From contig JABDEQ010000026.1 of the NCBI GenBank assembly GCA_013286985.1, positions 1 to 29,183 of the forward strand: a stretch of 29,183 nucleotides of DNA, written 5' to 3'. Within the stretch, counting starts at the first letter, position 1. Every line of letters starts with the position of its first letter. Both the position numbers and the translations under genes were made by a program. The notes under the pieces were generated by a model that did no database searches, was not told where the DNA came from, and was given only the letters and a program-made list of their open reading frames with translations. Source of the stretch: Bacteroidota bacterium (GTDB lineage Bacteria; Bacteroidota; Bacteroidia; Sphingobacteriales; Sphingobacteriaceae). This document shows, one piece after another, positions 1 to 7,453 of the stretch.

Positions 1-1
1 A

Positions 2-1111
2 TATCCTGAACTGGCGGCAGTCGGCGGATGCGGAAACCATACAGATAGCCTTGCCGATGCAAAATATTATACGCAGGACGATATTAAAGAAATTGTTGCC
101 TACGCAAACGAACGCTTTATAACCGTAGTCCCCGAAATTGATATGCCGGGCCATGCAACAGCAGCAAACAGGGCCTATCCCGAATTTAGCGGCGGTATTA
201 CACCTAAATATCCCAATTTTACTTTCGACCCGGCTAATGAAAATGTTTATACTTTTTTGGGCGATGTATTAAAGGAAGTGAACGGCCTGTTTTCCGGAAA
301 TATGATTCATTTGGGGGGCGATGAGGTGTCGTACGGGATACAGGCATGGGCGGGTCGTCCGGCTATTACGGCAATGCTCACCAAAAATAACTTTACCTCG
401 TTAACAGATCTGGAACATTACTTTTTTAAACGAATGGCCGATACCGTTTTTAAACTGGATGACAAAGTATTGTGCTGGGATGAAGCCGCAGAAACTGATT
501 TACCTGCCGGTAAAACTATTGTTTTTTGGTGGAGGCAAAATGTGCCGGCAAGTTTGCAACTGGCATTGCAAAAAAAATACCAGGTGATACTTTGCCCCAG
601 GCTGCCTTTATATTTTGACTTTGTGCAGGATAAAGAACATGTCTCCGGCAGAAAATGGAATGGCAGCTTCAACAGCGAAAGTGAGGTTTACAATTTCCCC
701 GATAAACAAATGCCGGCCGAGGTACTGAAATCAACTCAGGTGCTAGGTATTCAGGCTAATTTATGGACAGAAACCGTAGGATCCGAAAAGCGACTGGATT
801 TTATGATATTTCCACGTATTGCGGCCCTGGCCGAAGCTGCCTGGACAGATTCTGTATCAAAAAATGAAACTTCATTTAACGACCGGCTAAAAACAAATTT
901 CACTTTGTATGATAAGGCTGGAATTTATTATTACAACCCGTTTGGCCCATCGGCACATCCTGAAGCAATTGACTTTGCACCGCATATTATTGTGCCGCAT
1001 GTAAAAGAAAAGCACGGTAAACATGGGCATAAGCGGGGAAGTCACCATCATTCTTCAGGTAGCCGGGAAGAACATCATCATTCAAAGGGTAGGAAGCGGC
1101 ATAATGGGTAG
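2..1111 (+). CDS. Beta-N-acetylhexosaminidase (GH20), 3' part only
   Basis: This is the C-terminal part of a glycoside hydrolase family 20 enzyme, which removes terminal beta-linked GlcNAc/GalNAc from glycans, usually in the periplasm or at the surface. The frame is open from base 2, so the gene starts outside the window; the ATG at 143 is internal. Visible motifs are PEIDMPGHATA (about 130-165) and HLGGDEV, whose Asp-Glu pair at 320-325 is the family's substrate-assisted catalytic pair. The catalytic barrel continues to the WTETVGSEKRLDFMIFPR region near 760-815, where Trp residues line the sugar pocket in the family. The normal end (YYYNPFGPSAHPEAIDF) is followed by a tail of about 37 residues rich in His, Lys, Ser and Gly, which is unusual for GH20. 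A REP-like palindrome lies just downstream. Confidence 0.93.
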   Translation, partial: YPELAAVGGCGNHTDSLADAKYYTQDDIKEIVAYANERFITVVPEIDMPGHATAANRAYPEFSGGITPKYPNFTFDPANENVYTFLGDVLKEVNGLFSGNMIHLGGDEVSYGIQAWAGRPAITAMLTKNNFTSLTDLEHYFFKRMADTVFKLDDKVLCWDEAAETDLPAGKTIVFWWRQNVPASLQLALQKKYQVILCPRLPLYFDFVQDKEHVSGRKWNGSFNSESEVYNFPDKQMPAEVLKSTQVLGIQANLWTETVGSEKRLDFMIFPRIAALAEAAWTDSVSKNETSFNDRLKTNFTLYDKAGIYYYNPFGPSAHPEAIDFAPHIIVPHVKEKHGKHGHKRGSHHHSSGSREEHHHSKGRKRHNG

Positions 1112-1155
1112 GGGTAGTGTGAATTAGAATGAAGCTCTTAATTGTTAAAAAGAAT

Positions 1156-1277
1156 GTCATGCTGAATTTATTTCAGCACCCCGCTTGCTATGTGTTCACC
1201 TGGCAGGTCTACACTAAGCAAGTCTACACCAAGCAGGCTGTTTGTCCTGTGGGGTGCCGAAACAAGTTCGGCATGAC
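1156..1277. repeat. REP-like imperfect inverted repeat
   Basis: Two 27-bp arms, 1156-1182 (starting GTCATGCTGAATTTATTTC) and 1251-1277 (ending AAGTTCGGCATGAC), are inverted and match at 23 of 27 positions. The roughly 68-bp spacer holds a 15-bp tandem duplication with two differences (1206-1220 and 1221-1235, core GTCTACACYAAGCA). The element sits between the stop of the GH20 gene and the dihydroorotase promoter. It resembles the dispersed palindromic repeats common between genes in Sphingobacteriaceae. It may act as a transcript-end stem-loop; that is inference. Confidence 0.7.
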
Positions 1278-1308
1278 CTAATGTTTGTTGTATAGTAAAT
1301 TTACCCCT

Positions 1309-1332
1309 ATGGAAAAGGGGGCGCTTTTCCAT
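1309..1332. repeat. Perfect 9-bp hairpin upstream of dihydroorotase
   Basis: ATGGAAAAG (1309-1317) and CTTTTCCAT (1324-1332) are perfect inverted arms around a GGGGCG loop. The hairpin ends 17 bp before the -7 box at 1350. It could be an operator over the -33 region or a transcript-end structure for the upstream gene; no long T-run follows it. Confidence 0.45.
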
Positions 1333-1349
1333 CTTTCATCCTATAAAGT

Positions 1350-1357
1350 TATCTTTG
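1350..1357 (+). promoter_or_regulatory. Bacteroidota -7 box of dihydroorotase
   Basis: TATCTTTG fits the Bacteroidota sigma-A -7 consensus TAnnTTTG exactly. It ends 4 nt before the ATG at 1362, so transcription would begin at or next to the start codon. No clear -33 TTTG was seen. Confidence 0.55.
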
Positions 1358-1361
1358 TAGC

Positions 1362-2696
1362 ATGAGTACTATCCTGATCAAATCCGCTACCATTGTTAAC
1401 GAAAATAAGCAGTTTGTTGCTGATGTATTGGTGAAAAATGGTTTTATTGAGCGCATCGACCAGCATATTGATGCGCGGGCCGATAAAGAGATTAATGCAG
1501 AAGGTTTATATCTTTTGCCGGGTTGTATTGACGATCAGGTACATTTCCGCGAACCGGGTTTAACTCATAAGGCTAATATTTATACCGAATCAAGAGCGGC
1601 GGTAGCTGGCGGCATTACCTCTTTTATGGAGATGCCCAATACAGTGCCTAATACCCTTACGCAGCAACTGCTGGAAGATAAATACCGGATTGGTGCCCAA
1701 ACATCACTGGCGAACTATTCTTTTTTTATGGGTGCATCTAACGATAACCTGGATGAAGTTTTAAAAACTGATATTAAAAATGTTTGCGGCATTAAAGTGT
1801 TTATGGGCTCATCAACCGGCAACATGCTGGTAGATAACCCAAATACGCTCGAAAATATTTTTGCACAGTCGCCCATGCTAGTGGCCACACATTGCGAAGA
1901 CGAAGCTACAATAAGGAAAAACCTGGAGCATTATAAGCAATTATACGGGGAGGATATCCCGGTGACTATGCATCCGATAATCAGGAGTGAAGAAGCTTGC
2001 TACCTGTCATCATCAATGGCGGTTGAGCTGGCCAAAAAACATGACACCAGGCTGCATATTCTGCATATATCTACCGAAAAAGAAACCCATTTGTTTGATA
2101 ATACCATCCCATTGAAAGATAAAAAAATTACTGCTGAGGCCTGTGTGCACCATCTTTGGTTTACCGACAAGGATTACGAAACAAAAGGCAACCTGATAAA
2201 ATGGAACCCCGCCGTAAAAACAGAGCACGACAGGGACGGTATACTGAAAGCTGTTTTAGAAGGCCGGATTGATGTTATTGCTACAGATCATGCCCCGCAT
2301 ACCATCGAAGAAAAAGCACAATCCTACTTGAAAGCGCCATCCGGTGGTCCGTTAGTGCAGCATGCATTACCTGCAATATTGGAACTGCATCATCAGGGTA
2401 AGATCAGCCTGGAGCAAATTGCCGAAAAAATGGCGCATAATGTGGCTACCTGTTTCCAGATAGAAAAACGTGGCTTTATCCGCGAAGGGTATTGGGCCGA
2501 TTTAGCTTTGGTAAATTTAAATTCGCCATGGCAGGTTAGCACCGACAATATTTTATACAAATGCAAATGGAGCCCGTTTGAAGGAACTACTTTTAATTCA
2601 AAAATTGTTTGCACCATCGTCTCAGGCAACATTGCCTGGAATAATGGAAATTTGATTGAAGGAACTTCAGGAAAAAGATTGTCTTTTAACCGGTAA
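1362..2696 (+). CDS. pyrC: Dihydroorotase (class I amidohydrolase)
   Basis: Catalyses the reversible cyclisation of N-carbamoyl-aspartate to dihydroorotate, the third step of pyrimidine synthesis, in the cytoplasm. The protein is 444 residues, normal for class I enzymes. Seen: the N-terminal metal motif DDQVHFREPG (residues 57-66); Lys145 in GIKVFMGSS, the likely carboxylated lysine bridging the metals; His177 in ATHCED; His232/His235 in LHILH; and the catalytic Asp309 in ATDHAPH. The usual HxH metal motif reads QVH here (Gln59, His61), so the first His is replaced. I recall this as typical of Bacteroidota homologues, so loss of activity should not be assumed. The start is supported by a -7 box just upstream. 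The gene stands alone, with no other pyr gene in the window. A hydantoinase or allantoinase is a weaker alternative. Confidence 0.9.
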   Translation: MSTILIKSATIVNENKQFVADVLVKNGFIERIDQHIDARADKEINAEGLYLLPGCIDDQVHFREPGLTHKANIYTESRAAVAGGITSFMEMPNTVPNTLTQQLLEDKYRIGAQTSLANYSFFMGASNDNLDEVLKTDIKNVCGIKVFMGSSTGNMLVDNPNTLENIFAQSPMLVATHCEDEATIRKNLEHYKQLYGEDIPVTMHPIIRSEEACYLSSSMAVELAKKHDTRLHILHISTEKETHLFDNTIPLKDKKITAEACVHHLWFTDKDYETKGNLIKWNPAVKTEHDRDGILKAVLEGRIDVIATDHAPHTIEEKAQSYLKAPSGGPLVQHALPAILELHHQGKISLEQIAEKMAHNVATCFQIEKRGFIREGYWADLALVNLNSPWQVSTDNILYKCKWSPFEGTTFNSKIVCTIVSGNIAWNNGNLIEGTSGKRLSFNR

Positions 2697-2781
2697 ATTA
2701 TTGTTATTGATAATCAGTTAGTTAATGTGTTCACGGTGTTCATCGCGTTCATGCACTCAAAAATGAACATCACAAACATTA

Positions 2782-3252
2782 TCAGTTTACCGCCAGATAA
2801 ATTTTAGCTTTGGTTTCCTGGAAGCTTTCAGCCTCATCGGTATTATACAGATCAAAATCTGCTGTGTATTTACGGCCGCATGCATTTTTCCAGATCTGTT
2901 GCCAGGCCTCGCCAACGTTGTCAGGAAACCTGCCTTCCAGGTGATAAGCATTGTAACAACCGGCCGGGATACTAACACTGGTAAAGCCGTCGGGGATTTT
3001 ATCAAGTGCAATTACCCTGCAGCCCAATATAGCGGTATATGGCCCGGTGTGATCAGTTTCATAGTCGGTATAAACGCTGTAAATATCATCTGATACGCGG
3101 CTGGCAATCTGATTCATCACATCATTATCCATAAACTTTGTCCAAAGCTCACTAATATCCTTTTGCGATTGGCCGTTTTGATTAGTGGTACGCACCGCTA
3201 TCCCCACCACATCAAAGCAGCTTAAGTTTGTAATTTCAATTTTAGCAATCAT
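2782..3252 (-). CDS. GyrI-like / effector-binding domain protein
   Basis: A 156-residue stand-alone effector-binding domain of the GyrI/AraC-C-terminal type (SHS2 fold), without a DNA-binding domain. Supporting features are the N-terminal strand ending in FDVVGIAVRT, the central PYTAILGCRVIALDKIP stretch, the GFTSVSIPAGCYNAYHLEG segment typical of this fold, and the conserved AWQQIWK helix. Proteins of this family bind small hydrophobic or cationic molecules and can act as drug sensors or sequestering proteins. It starts 2 nt after the stop of the AHSA1/SRPBCC gene on the same strand, so the two are surely cotranscribed. A YafY/WYL regulator lies upstream on that strand and may control the group. 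The ligand cannot be read from the sequence. Confidence 0.8.
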   Translation of the reverse strand: MIAKIEITNLSCFDVVGIAVRTTNQNGQSQKDISELWTKFMDNDVMNQIASRVSDDIYSVYTDYETDHTGPYTAILGCRVIALDKIPDGFTSVSIPAGCYNAYHLEGRFPDNVGEAWQQIWKNACGRKYTADFDLYNTDEAESFQETKAKIYLAVN

Positions 3253-3254
3253 AA

Positions 3255-3683
3255 CTACAGTGTTTTAAGTAATTCTTTTAATCCGTCAAAAATCATCTGC
3301 CAGTTTTGCTCGGAGTGCTCTAACGCCTGTTGGCTTTTTACGTTGTCCTGTGTAATGGTCAGTGTAGTAACGTCATTTAGCTCCGATAATTCGTAGGTAA
3401 CATCGGCGTAATTTTCAGGTATATCTTCGGTACCTGCCATACTGCTCCAATAATTGTACTTTAATAATTTAGGGGGCTCGATTTTCAGTATGGTGCCGCC
3501 ATCAACATAAGTTTTTCCTTCCCATTCGCCGCTAAAGGTTATCCGGCTTCCCTTTTTAAAATCCGATTTTAAATCAGTTCCAAAAAAGTATTGTTTTACC
3601 AAAGCCGGGTCGGTTATACCATGCCAAACTTTAGCTATGGGTTCATCAAAAGTTATGATTGTTTTTAAAGTTAGTGTTTCCAT
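3255..3683 (-). CDS. AHSA1/SRPBCC-domain protein
   Basis: A 142-residue START/Bet v1-like domain of the AHSA1 (activator of Hsp90 ATPase homologue 1) type. The family signature is visible: an N-terminal strand with FDEPIAKVWHGITDPALVKQYFF, a central FSGEWEGKTYVDGGTILKIEPPKLLKYNYWS, then TYELSELNDVTTLTITQDN and a C-terminal helix NWQMIFDGLKELLKTL. Such proteins have a deep hydrophobic cavity; bacterial members are small-ligand binders of mostly unknown role, and an Hsp90 function should not be assumed. The downstream GyrI-like gene follows after 2 nt. Upstream on the same strand lie the EVE remnant (67 nt away) and the WYL regulator. Confidence 0.85.
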   Translation of the reverse strand: METLTLKTIITFDEPIAKVWHGITDPALVKQYFFGTDLKSDFKKGSRITFSGEWEGKTYVDGGTILKIEPPKLLKYNYWSSMAGTEDIPENYADVTYELSELNDVTTLTITQDNVKSQQALEHSEQNWQMIFDGLKELLKTL

Positions 3684-3750
3684 TTTATGGTGAGATTAAG
3701 TTAGCATGTTAGTTGAGTTGATTAAATAAAACCTTAGGTAATCATTTTCG

Positions 3751-4008
3751 TTACACCCATGGTATTAAATCAATAAAATCTTTGGTCATTTTATGCTGAT
3801 AGATATGCCCATCAGGCACATGGCCTATTGCTGTAAAAGCCTGGCATGGTTCATTGCTATTATAGTTTTGCTTTGGCGGATGACAGATAGTCTCATCATT
3901 TACAGCCATGCGTTTTAACCGGCCTTGTTTGCCATGATTTGCCTGCATAGAGCTTCCGGACACGTCCTTAGCTATATGATCTTTTGATACTACTATCCCG
4001 TATTTCAT
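3751..4008 (-). pseudogene. EVE-domain (PUA-like) protein, C-terminally truncated remnant
   Basis: The 85 residues match the first half of the EVE family: MKYGIVVSKDHIAKDV, then MQANHGKQGRLKRM, then EPCQAFTAIGHV and IYQHKMTKDF. EVE domains are PUA-like and are thought to bind modified nucleic-acid bases. Family members are usually about 140-150 residues and continue, after a segment like F.P(Y/F)RRDV, with a C-terminal half ending in a WGYPFRFG-type motif. Here translation stops at LIPWV and only 67 bp remain before the next gene, so the second half is absent. The inner segment ICHPPKQ, where the family usually has a YSPK-like sequence, also suggests decay. It lies between the WYL regulator and the SRPBCC gene on the same strand. 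A functional mini-protein cannot be excluded. Confidence 0.6.
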
Positions 4009-4057
4009 GTTGGTAATTGTTTACACAAATTAACAACCGGGTATTGACAACCCTATG

Positions 4058-5020
4058 TCAGTAGGAATTGGTGAACTGAAGATTTTTTTGAGTAATTGCT
4101 GCAACTATATTTCCTACGCGTTCTTTTAAACTATCGGGGCTAATAATTTCAGCTTTATCACCAAACATCATAAACCAGCGTGCAAATCCATCTAACGACA
4201 TCGTTAAAAACGTCATTTCAACCTCATTGCCTATTGTTTTTTCAGATATAAAGCCGCTATAATATTTTTGATATTCCAGGCGGGGGTAAATTGATTTCTC
4301 CACTCTTATTACCACCATATCGAGTTCCTGTTCTTTAGCGGTTTGATCAATATAGGCTTTTAGCGTTGGGTGTTTATTGTCGAAAACTTTCTCCGTAATT
4401 TGGATGCACTTTATCCTGTCAACCCTGAAATCGCGGTAATCGTTCCGCATCCGGCAAAATGCTATCAGGTGCCAGTAGCCTTCTTTAAAAAATATGCCTA
4501 CTGGTTCAATATCTCTTTTGGTATGCTCCTGGCTATGGTGTGCAAAATAATCGAGGGTAATTACATTTCTGCGGGCAATGCCGTTTAGCAGCGTTTGTAT
4601 ATGGTCCTTATTATCAACATTGAGCTGGCTGTGGCTTTTGAACACTTCAATTTTGCTGTCCATCTCTTCCAGCAAATTCTTTTCGGCTGTTTTTAAAATC
4701 GCCCTGATCTTGTACATCGCCGACTTATGGTGCTCCATAGTGGAGCTGTCTGTAAGTTTTTCAACAAACTTTTCGGCGGTTAAAAAGGCGGTCGCTTCTT
4801 CGCGGGTAAACATCACCGGGGGCAGGCGGTAACCATCCATAATTGAATAGCCAACCCCAGCTTCGCCAATAATGGGGATGCCCGCTTCTTCCAGCGTTTT
4901 CACATCGCGGTAAACTGTACGCAGGCTTATATTAAAGCGCTCGGCAATGTCACTCGCTTTAACCACCCTGCGCGATTGTAGTTGGATCAGTATAGCCGAA
5001 ACTCTGTCAATACGGTTCAT
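4058..5020 (-). CDS. YafY-type HTH/WYL-domain transcriptional regulator
   Basis: A 320-residue DNA-binding regulator. The N-terminal HTH_11 winged helix (about residues 1-60) contains VKASDIAERFNISLRTVYRD. The C-terminal half has a WYL domain with the variant WHL (GYWHLIAFCRMRNDYRDFRVDRI), which in this family senses nucleic acid or small ligands, followed by a WCX-like C-terminal region. I start it at the ATG at 5018-5020 because an upstream in-frame TTG gives only three extra residues. It diverges from the DUF2007 gene across about 59 bp. The same strand continues 49 nt downstream with the EVE remnant, then SRPBCC and GyrI-like genes, so a single operon under autoregulation is plausible. 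Such regulators often sit beside DinB, GyrI or SRPBCC genes. Confidence 0.88.
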   Translation of the reverse strand: MNRIDRVSAILIQLQSRRVVKASDIAERFNISLRTVYRDVKTLEEAGIPIIGEAGVGYSIMDGYRLPPVMFTREEATAFLTAEKFVEKLTDSSTMEHHKSAMYKIRAILKTAEKNLLEEMDSKIEVFKSHSQLNVDNKDHIQTLLNGIARRNVITLDYFAHHSQEHTKRDIEPVGIFFKEGYWHLIAFCRMRNDYRDFRVDRIKCIQITEKVFDNKHPTLKAYIDQTAKEQELDMVVIRVEKSIYPRLEYQKYYSGFISEKTIGNEVEMTFLTMSLDGFARWFMMFGDKAEIISPDSLKERVGNIVAAITQKNLQFTNSY

Positions 5021-5079
5021 AGCAAGCAAATTACAGAAAAAATGACGTTTTTTGCTTTAATTTTTTTAATTTGCTCTTA

Positions 5080-5514
5080 ATGAACACAGAAGATAATATC
5101 ATCACATTTGAATCTTACTATGATCCCATGCTGGCTCATATTGTCCGTACGCGGTTGGAGGCAAATGGTATTCTGTGCTTTATCGCCGATGAAAATACTA
5201 TCGGCGCCAATCCGCTTTATAATCAGGCTGTGGGTGGTGTTAAGCTTAAAATTTTCGAGCGCGACCTACAAAAATGTAAAGATATTCTGGCTTCTGAAGG
5301 CGACCTGCATGAGCAGGATCATTATGGCATTGATAACGAAAGTAATACTTATGTGGTGTGCCCTTATTGCGCCTCAAACAATGTTAGCAATATAGCGCCC
5401 GAAGAGAGCAAAGAGCAGTGGTCTGATTTTTTGAACTCCATTGTTAACCTGGTTAATCCGCTACACAAACAAAATAACTGGCATTGCAACAATTGCCAGG
5501 GCGACTTTGAATAA
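5080..5514 (+). CDS. DUF2007 domain protein with C-terminal zinc ribbon
   Basis: A 144-residue cytoplasmic protein. Residues 7-75 form a DUF2007 domain (ITFESYYDPMLAHIVRTRLEANGI, then GGVKLKIFERDLQKCKDIL), a ferredoxin-like fold called 'putative signal transducing protein' and of unknown role. The C-terminal part has two CxxC knuckles, Cys94/Cys97 and Cys136/Cys139, separated by about 38 residues, consistent with one structural zinc ribbon. I chose the ATG at 5080; an upstream TTG at 5071 would add MLL. It diverges from the WYL regulator and both starts share a short spacer. No operon partner is obvious, as the next gene begins 82 bp later. Confidence 0.8.
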   Translation: MNTEDNIITFESYYDPMLAHIVRTRLEANGILCFIADENTIGANPLYNQAVGGVKLKIFERDLQKCKDILASEGDLHEQDHYGIDNESNTYVVCPYCASNNVSNIAPEESKEQWSDFLNSIVNLVNPLHKQNNWHCNNCQGDFE

Positions 5515-5596
5515 TTAAGGGGTGTAGAGTGTATAAAAATGTATTAATAAGGATACAAAAAGTCAACTTTGCAAAGCTAATTTCTATATTAGCAAG

Positions 5597-6604
5597 ATGT
5601 ATAATCGCCGTAAGTTCATAAAAATTTCTGCAGCCGGGGCGTCACTGGCAGCCCTGTCCCAATCAGCCATCGCAAAGGCTTCTTTTTTGGGTGAGGCAGA
5701 TGGTTTTCCAATAGTTATTTCAACCTGGGATTTTGGTATCGCAGCCAATAAAGAGGCATGGAAAACGCTGTCGGCAGGTGGCAGGGCACTGGACGCTGTT
5801 GAAGCTGGTGTGAAAATACCCGAAGCAGATATGAAAAATCACACAGTGGGTCGTGCAGGTTATCCCGATCGCGACGGGCATGTTACCCTTGATGCCTGTA
5901 TAATGGACGAATTTGGCAACTGCGGCTCAGTAGCCGCTATGGAAGATATAGCGCATCCAATTTCTGTTGCGCGTTTGGTAATGGAAAAAACTCCGCACGT
6001 AATGCTGGTGGGCGATGGCGCCAGCCAGTTTGCAGTTGAACAAGGTTTTAAAAGAGAAAAATTGCTTACCCCAGAGTCTGAAGCGGCCTGGAAAGAATGG
6101 CTCAAAACGGCCAAATATTCACCGGTAATGAATATTGAAAACAAACAGCATGCACCCGGAAATCAATATAATCATGATACTATCGGCATGCTGGCGCTGG
6201 ATGCAAAAGGAAATATTTCGGGTGCTTGCACCACCAGCGGCATGGCTTTTAAAATGCATGGCCGCGTGGGCGATAGTCCAATTATAGGTGCGGGTTTATA
6301 TGTAGATAACGAAGTTGGTGGTGCAACCTCTACCGGCGTTGGTGAGGAAGTTATCCGTAATGTGGGCAGTTTTTTGGTGGTTGAGCTGATGCGTCAGGGT
6401 TATTCGCCGGAAGATGCCTGCAAAGAGGCTGTAAGGCGAATTATCAAAAAGAAACCAGATACTGCAAAAGAAATACAGGTGGGCTTTTTAGCCATCAATA
6501 AAAAAGGCGAATACGGCGCTTATGCTATACAAAAGGGATTTTCTTTTGCGGTTTGCAATGCGCAGCAACAGGATCTGCTTATTCCCGGAAAAAGTTTTTA
6601 TTGA
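5597..6604 (+). CDS. N4-(beta-N-acetylglucosaminyl)-L-asparaginase, Tat-exported
   Basis: A 335-residue N-terminal-nucleophile hydrolase that cleaves the GlcNAc-Asn bond, the last step in breaking down N-linked glycopeptides. The N-terminus MYNRRKFIKISAAGASLAAL has a twin-arginine motif and hydrophobic segment ending near AIA-KA, so a folded proenzyme is likely exported to the periplasm. The family self-cleaves before a Thr: NHDTIGM gives Thr195 as the probable new N-terminal nucleophile. Downstream, TTSGMAFKMHGRVGDSPIIG and the GAGLYVDN...GATSTGVGEE segments form the substrate pocket. Length and layout match the Flavobacterium/Elizabethkingia enzyme. cutC follows 77 bp later on the same strand. 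A GH20 hexosaminidase also lies in this window, but too far away to be the same operon. Confidence 0.92.
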   Translation: MYNRRKFIKISAAGASLAALSQSAIAKASFLGEADGFPIVISTWDFGIAANKEAWKTLSAGGRALDAVEAGVKIPEADMKNHTVGRAGYPDRDGHVTLDACIMDEFGNCGSVAAMEDIAHPISVARLVMEKTPHVMLVGDGASQFAVEQGFKREKLLTPESEAAWKEWLKTAKYSPVMNIENKQHAPGNQYNHDTIGMLALDAKGNISGACTTSGMAFKMHGRVGDSPIIGAGLYVDNEVGGATSTGVGEEVIRNVGSFLVVELMRQGYSPEDACKEAVRRIIKKKPDTAKEIQVGFLAINKKGEYGAYAIQKGFSFAVCNAQQQDLLIPGKSFY

Positions 6605-6681
6605 AATTGACAGTTATACTGATCCGTGTTAAAACTGATATCAAATAATATTGTTACAACCATCAACAAATTATTCACCAT

Positions 6682-7434
6682 ATGAAGCCAGAGGTATCAC
6701 TTGAAGTTTGTGCCAATTCGGTAACATCGGCATTGGCTGCTCAGGATGGCGGTGCCGTGCGTGTTGAGCTTTGTGAAAATTTGTATGAAGGCGGCACCAC
6801 TCCGTCGTATGGTGAAATAGCCTTAGCCCGGAAACTGCTTCATATTAAATTGTATGTGTTGATACGGCCAAGGGGAGGGGATTTTTTATACAGCGATCTG
6901 GAATTTGAGGTGATGCTTGCCGATGTGAAGTATTGCATTGAAGCAGGTTGCGACGGAATTGTTATTGGTATTTTGAATCCCGATGGGACAATTGATAAAG
7001 CGCGCTGTGCCGAATTGGTAAAGCTCGCGAAACGGGCAGGCCTGGGCATAACTTTTCATAGGGCTTTTGATATGTGTGCGGATATATTTCAGGCGATGGA
7101 AGATGTTATTGAATTAGGCTGTGAGCGCATCCTAACTTCAGGAGGTAAGAGCATGGCCATGGAAGGTGCTAACACCATAGCACACCTGGTTGAAAAGGCC
7201 GCAGGCCGTATAAAAATTATGCCCGGAAGCGGTGTTTCTGAAAAGAACGTGCACGATCTGGTCAATTTTACAAAGGTTGATGAAGTACACAGCTCGGCAA
7301 GGATACGCGTGCCCAGCAAAATGAACTATAAGAACGATCATATTTTGATGGGAAGTGACTATTCTGACGAATATACCATTGATGTAACCGGCGTTGAACG
7401 GGTAAAGGAGATTTTGAAAATGGCCAATTTATAA
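6682..7434 (+). CDS. cutC: CutC family protein
   Basis: A 250-residue TIM-barrel protein of the CutC family, cytoplasmic. Seen: LEVCANSVTSALAAQDGGAVRVELCENLYEGG at the N-terminus, VLIRPRGGDFLYSDLE, DGIVIGILNPDGTID, GITFHRAFDM, and the C-terminal MPGSGVSEKN. The family was named for copper homeostasis, but that assignment is weak and in many genomes the true reaction is unknown. The conserved Glu, Arg and His residues on the barrel look like an enzyme active site. The gene follows glycosylasparaginase on the same strand with a 77-bp gap, which hints at glycan or amino-sugar metabolism rather than copper; that is inference. A likely terminator overlaps its stop codon. Confidence 0.9.
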   Translation: MKPEVSLEVCANSVTSALAAQDGGAVRVELCENLYEGGTTPSYGEIALARKLLHIKLYVLIRPRGGDFLYSDLEFEVMLADVKYCIEAGCDGIVIGILNPDGTIDKARCAELVKLAKRAGLGITFHRAFDMCADIFQAMEDVIELGCERILTSGGKSMAMEGANTIAHLVEKAAGRIKIMPGSGVSEKNVHDLVNFTKVDEVHSSARIRVPSKMNYKNDHILMGSDYSDEYTIDVTGVERVKEILKMANL

Positions 7435-7453
7435 TTTGGCTGTTTTATTTTTC
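7423..7453 (+). terminator. Likely intrinsic terminator after cutC
   Basis: GCCAA (7423-7427) and TTGGC (7436-7440) form a short stem that overlaps the cutC stop codon, followed by TGTTTTATTTTT. The stem is only 5 bp, so strength is uncertain. The convergent methyltransferase gene ends at 7445. Confidence 0.4.

Noticed and set aside
2697..2781. GTGTTCA-like repeats in the spacer between dihydroorotase and the GyrI-like gene
   Set aside because: Only short partial copies of GTTCA/GTTCAT; arms do not pair well enough to call a terminator or a repeat element.
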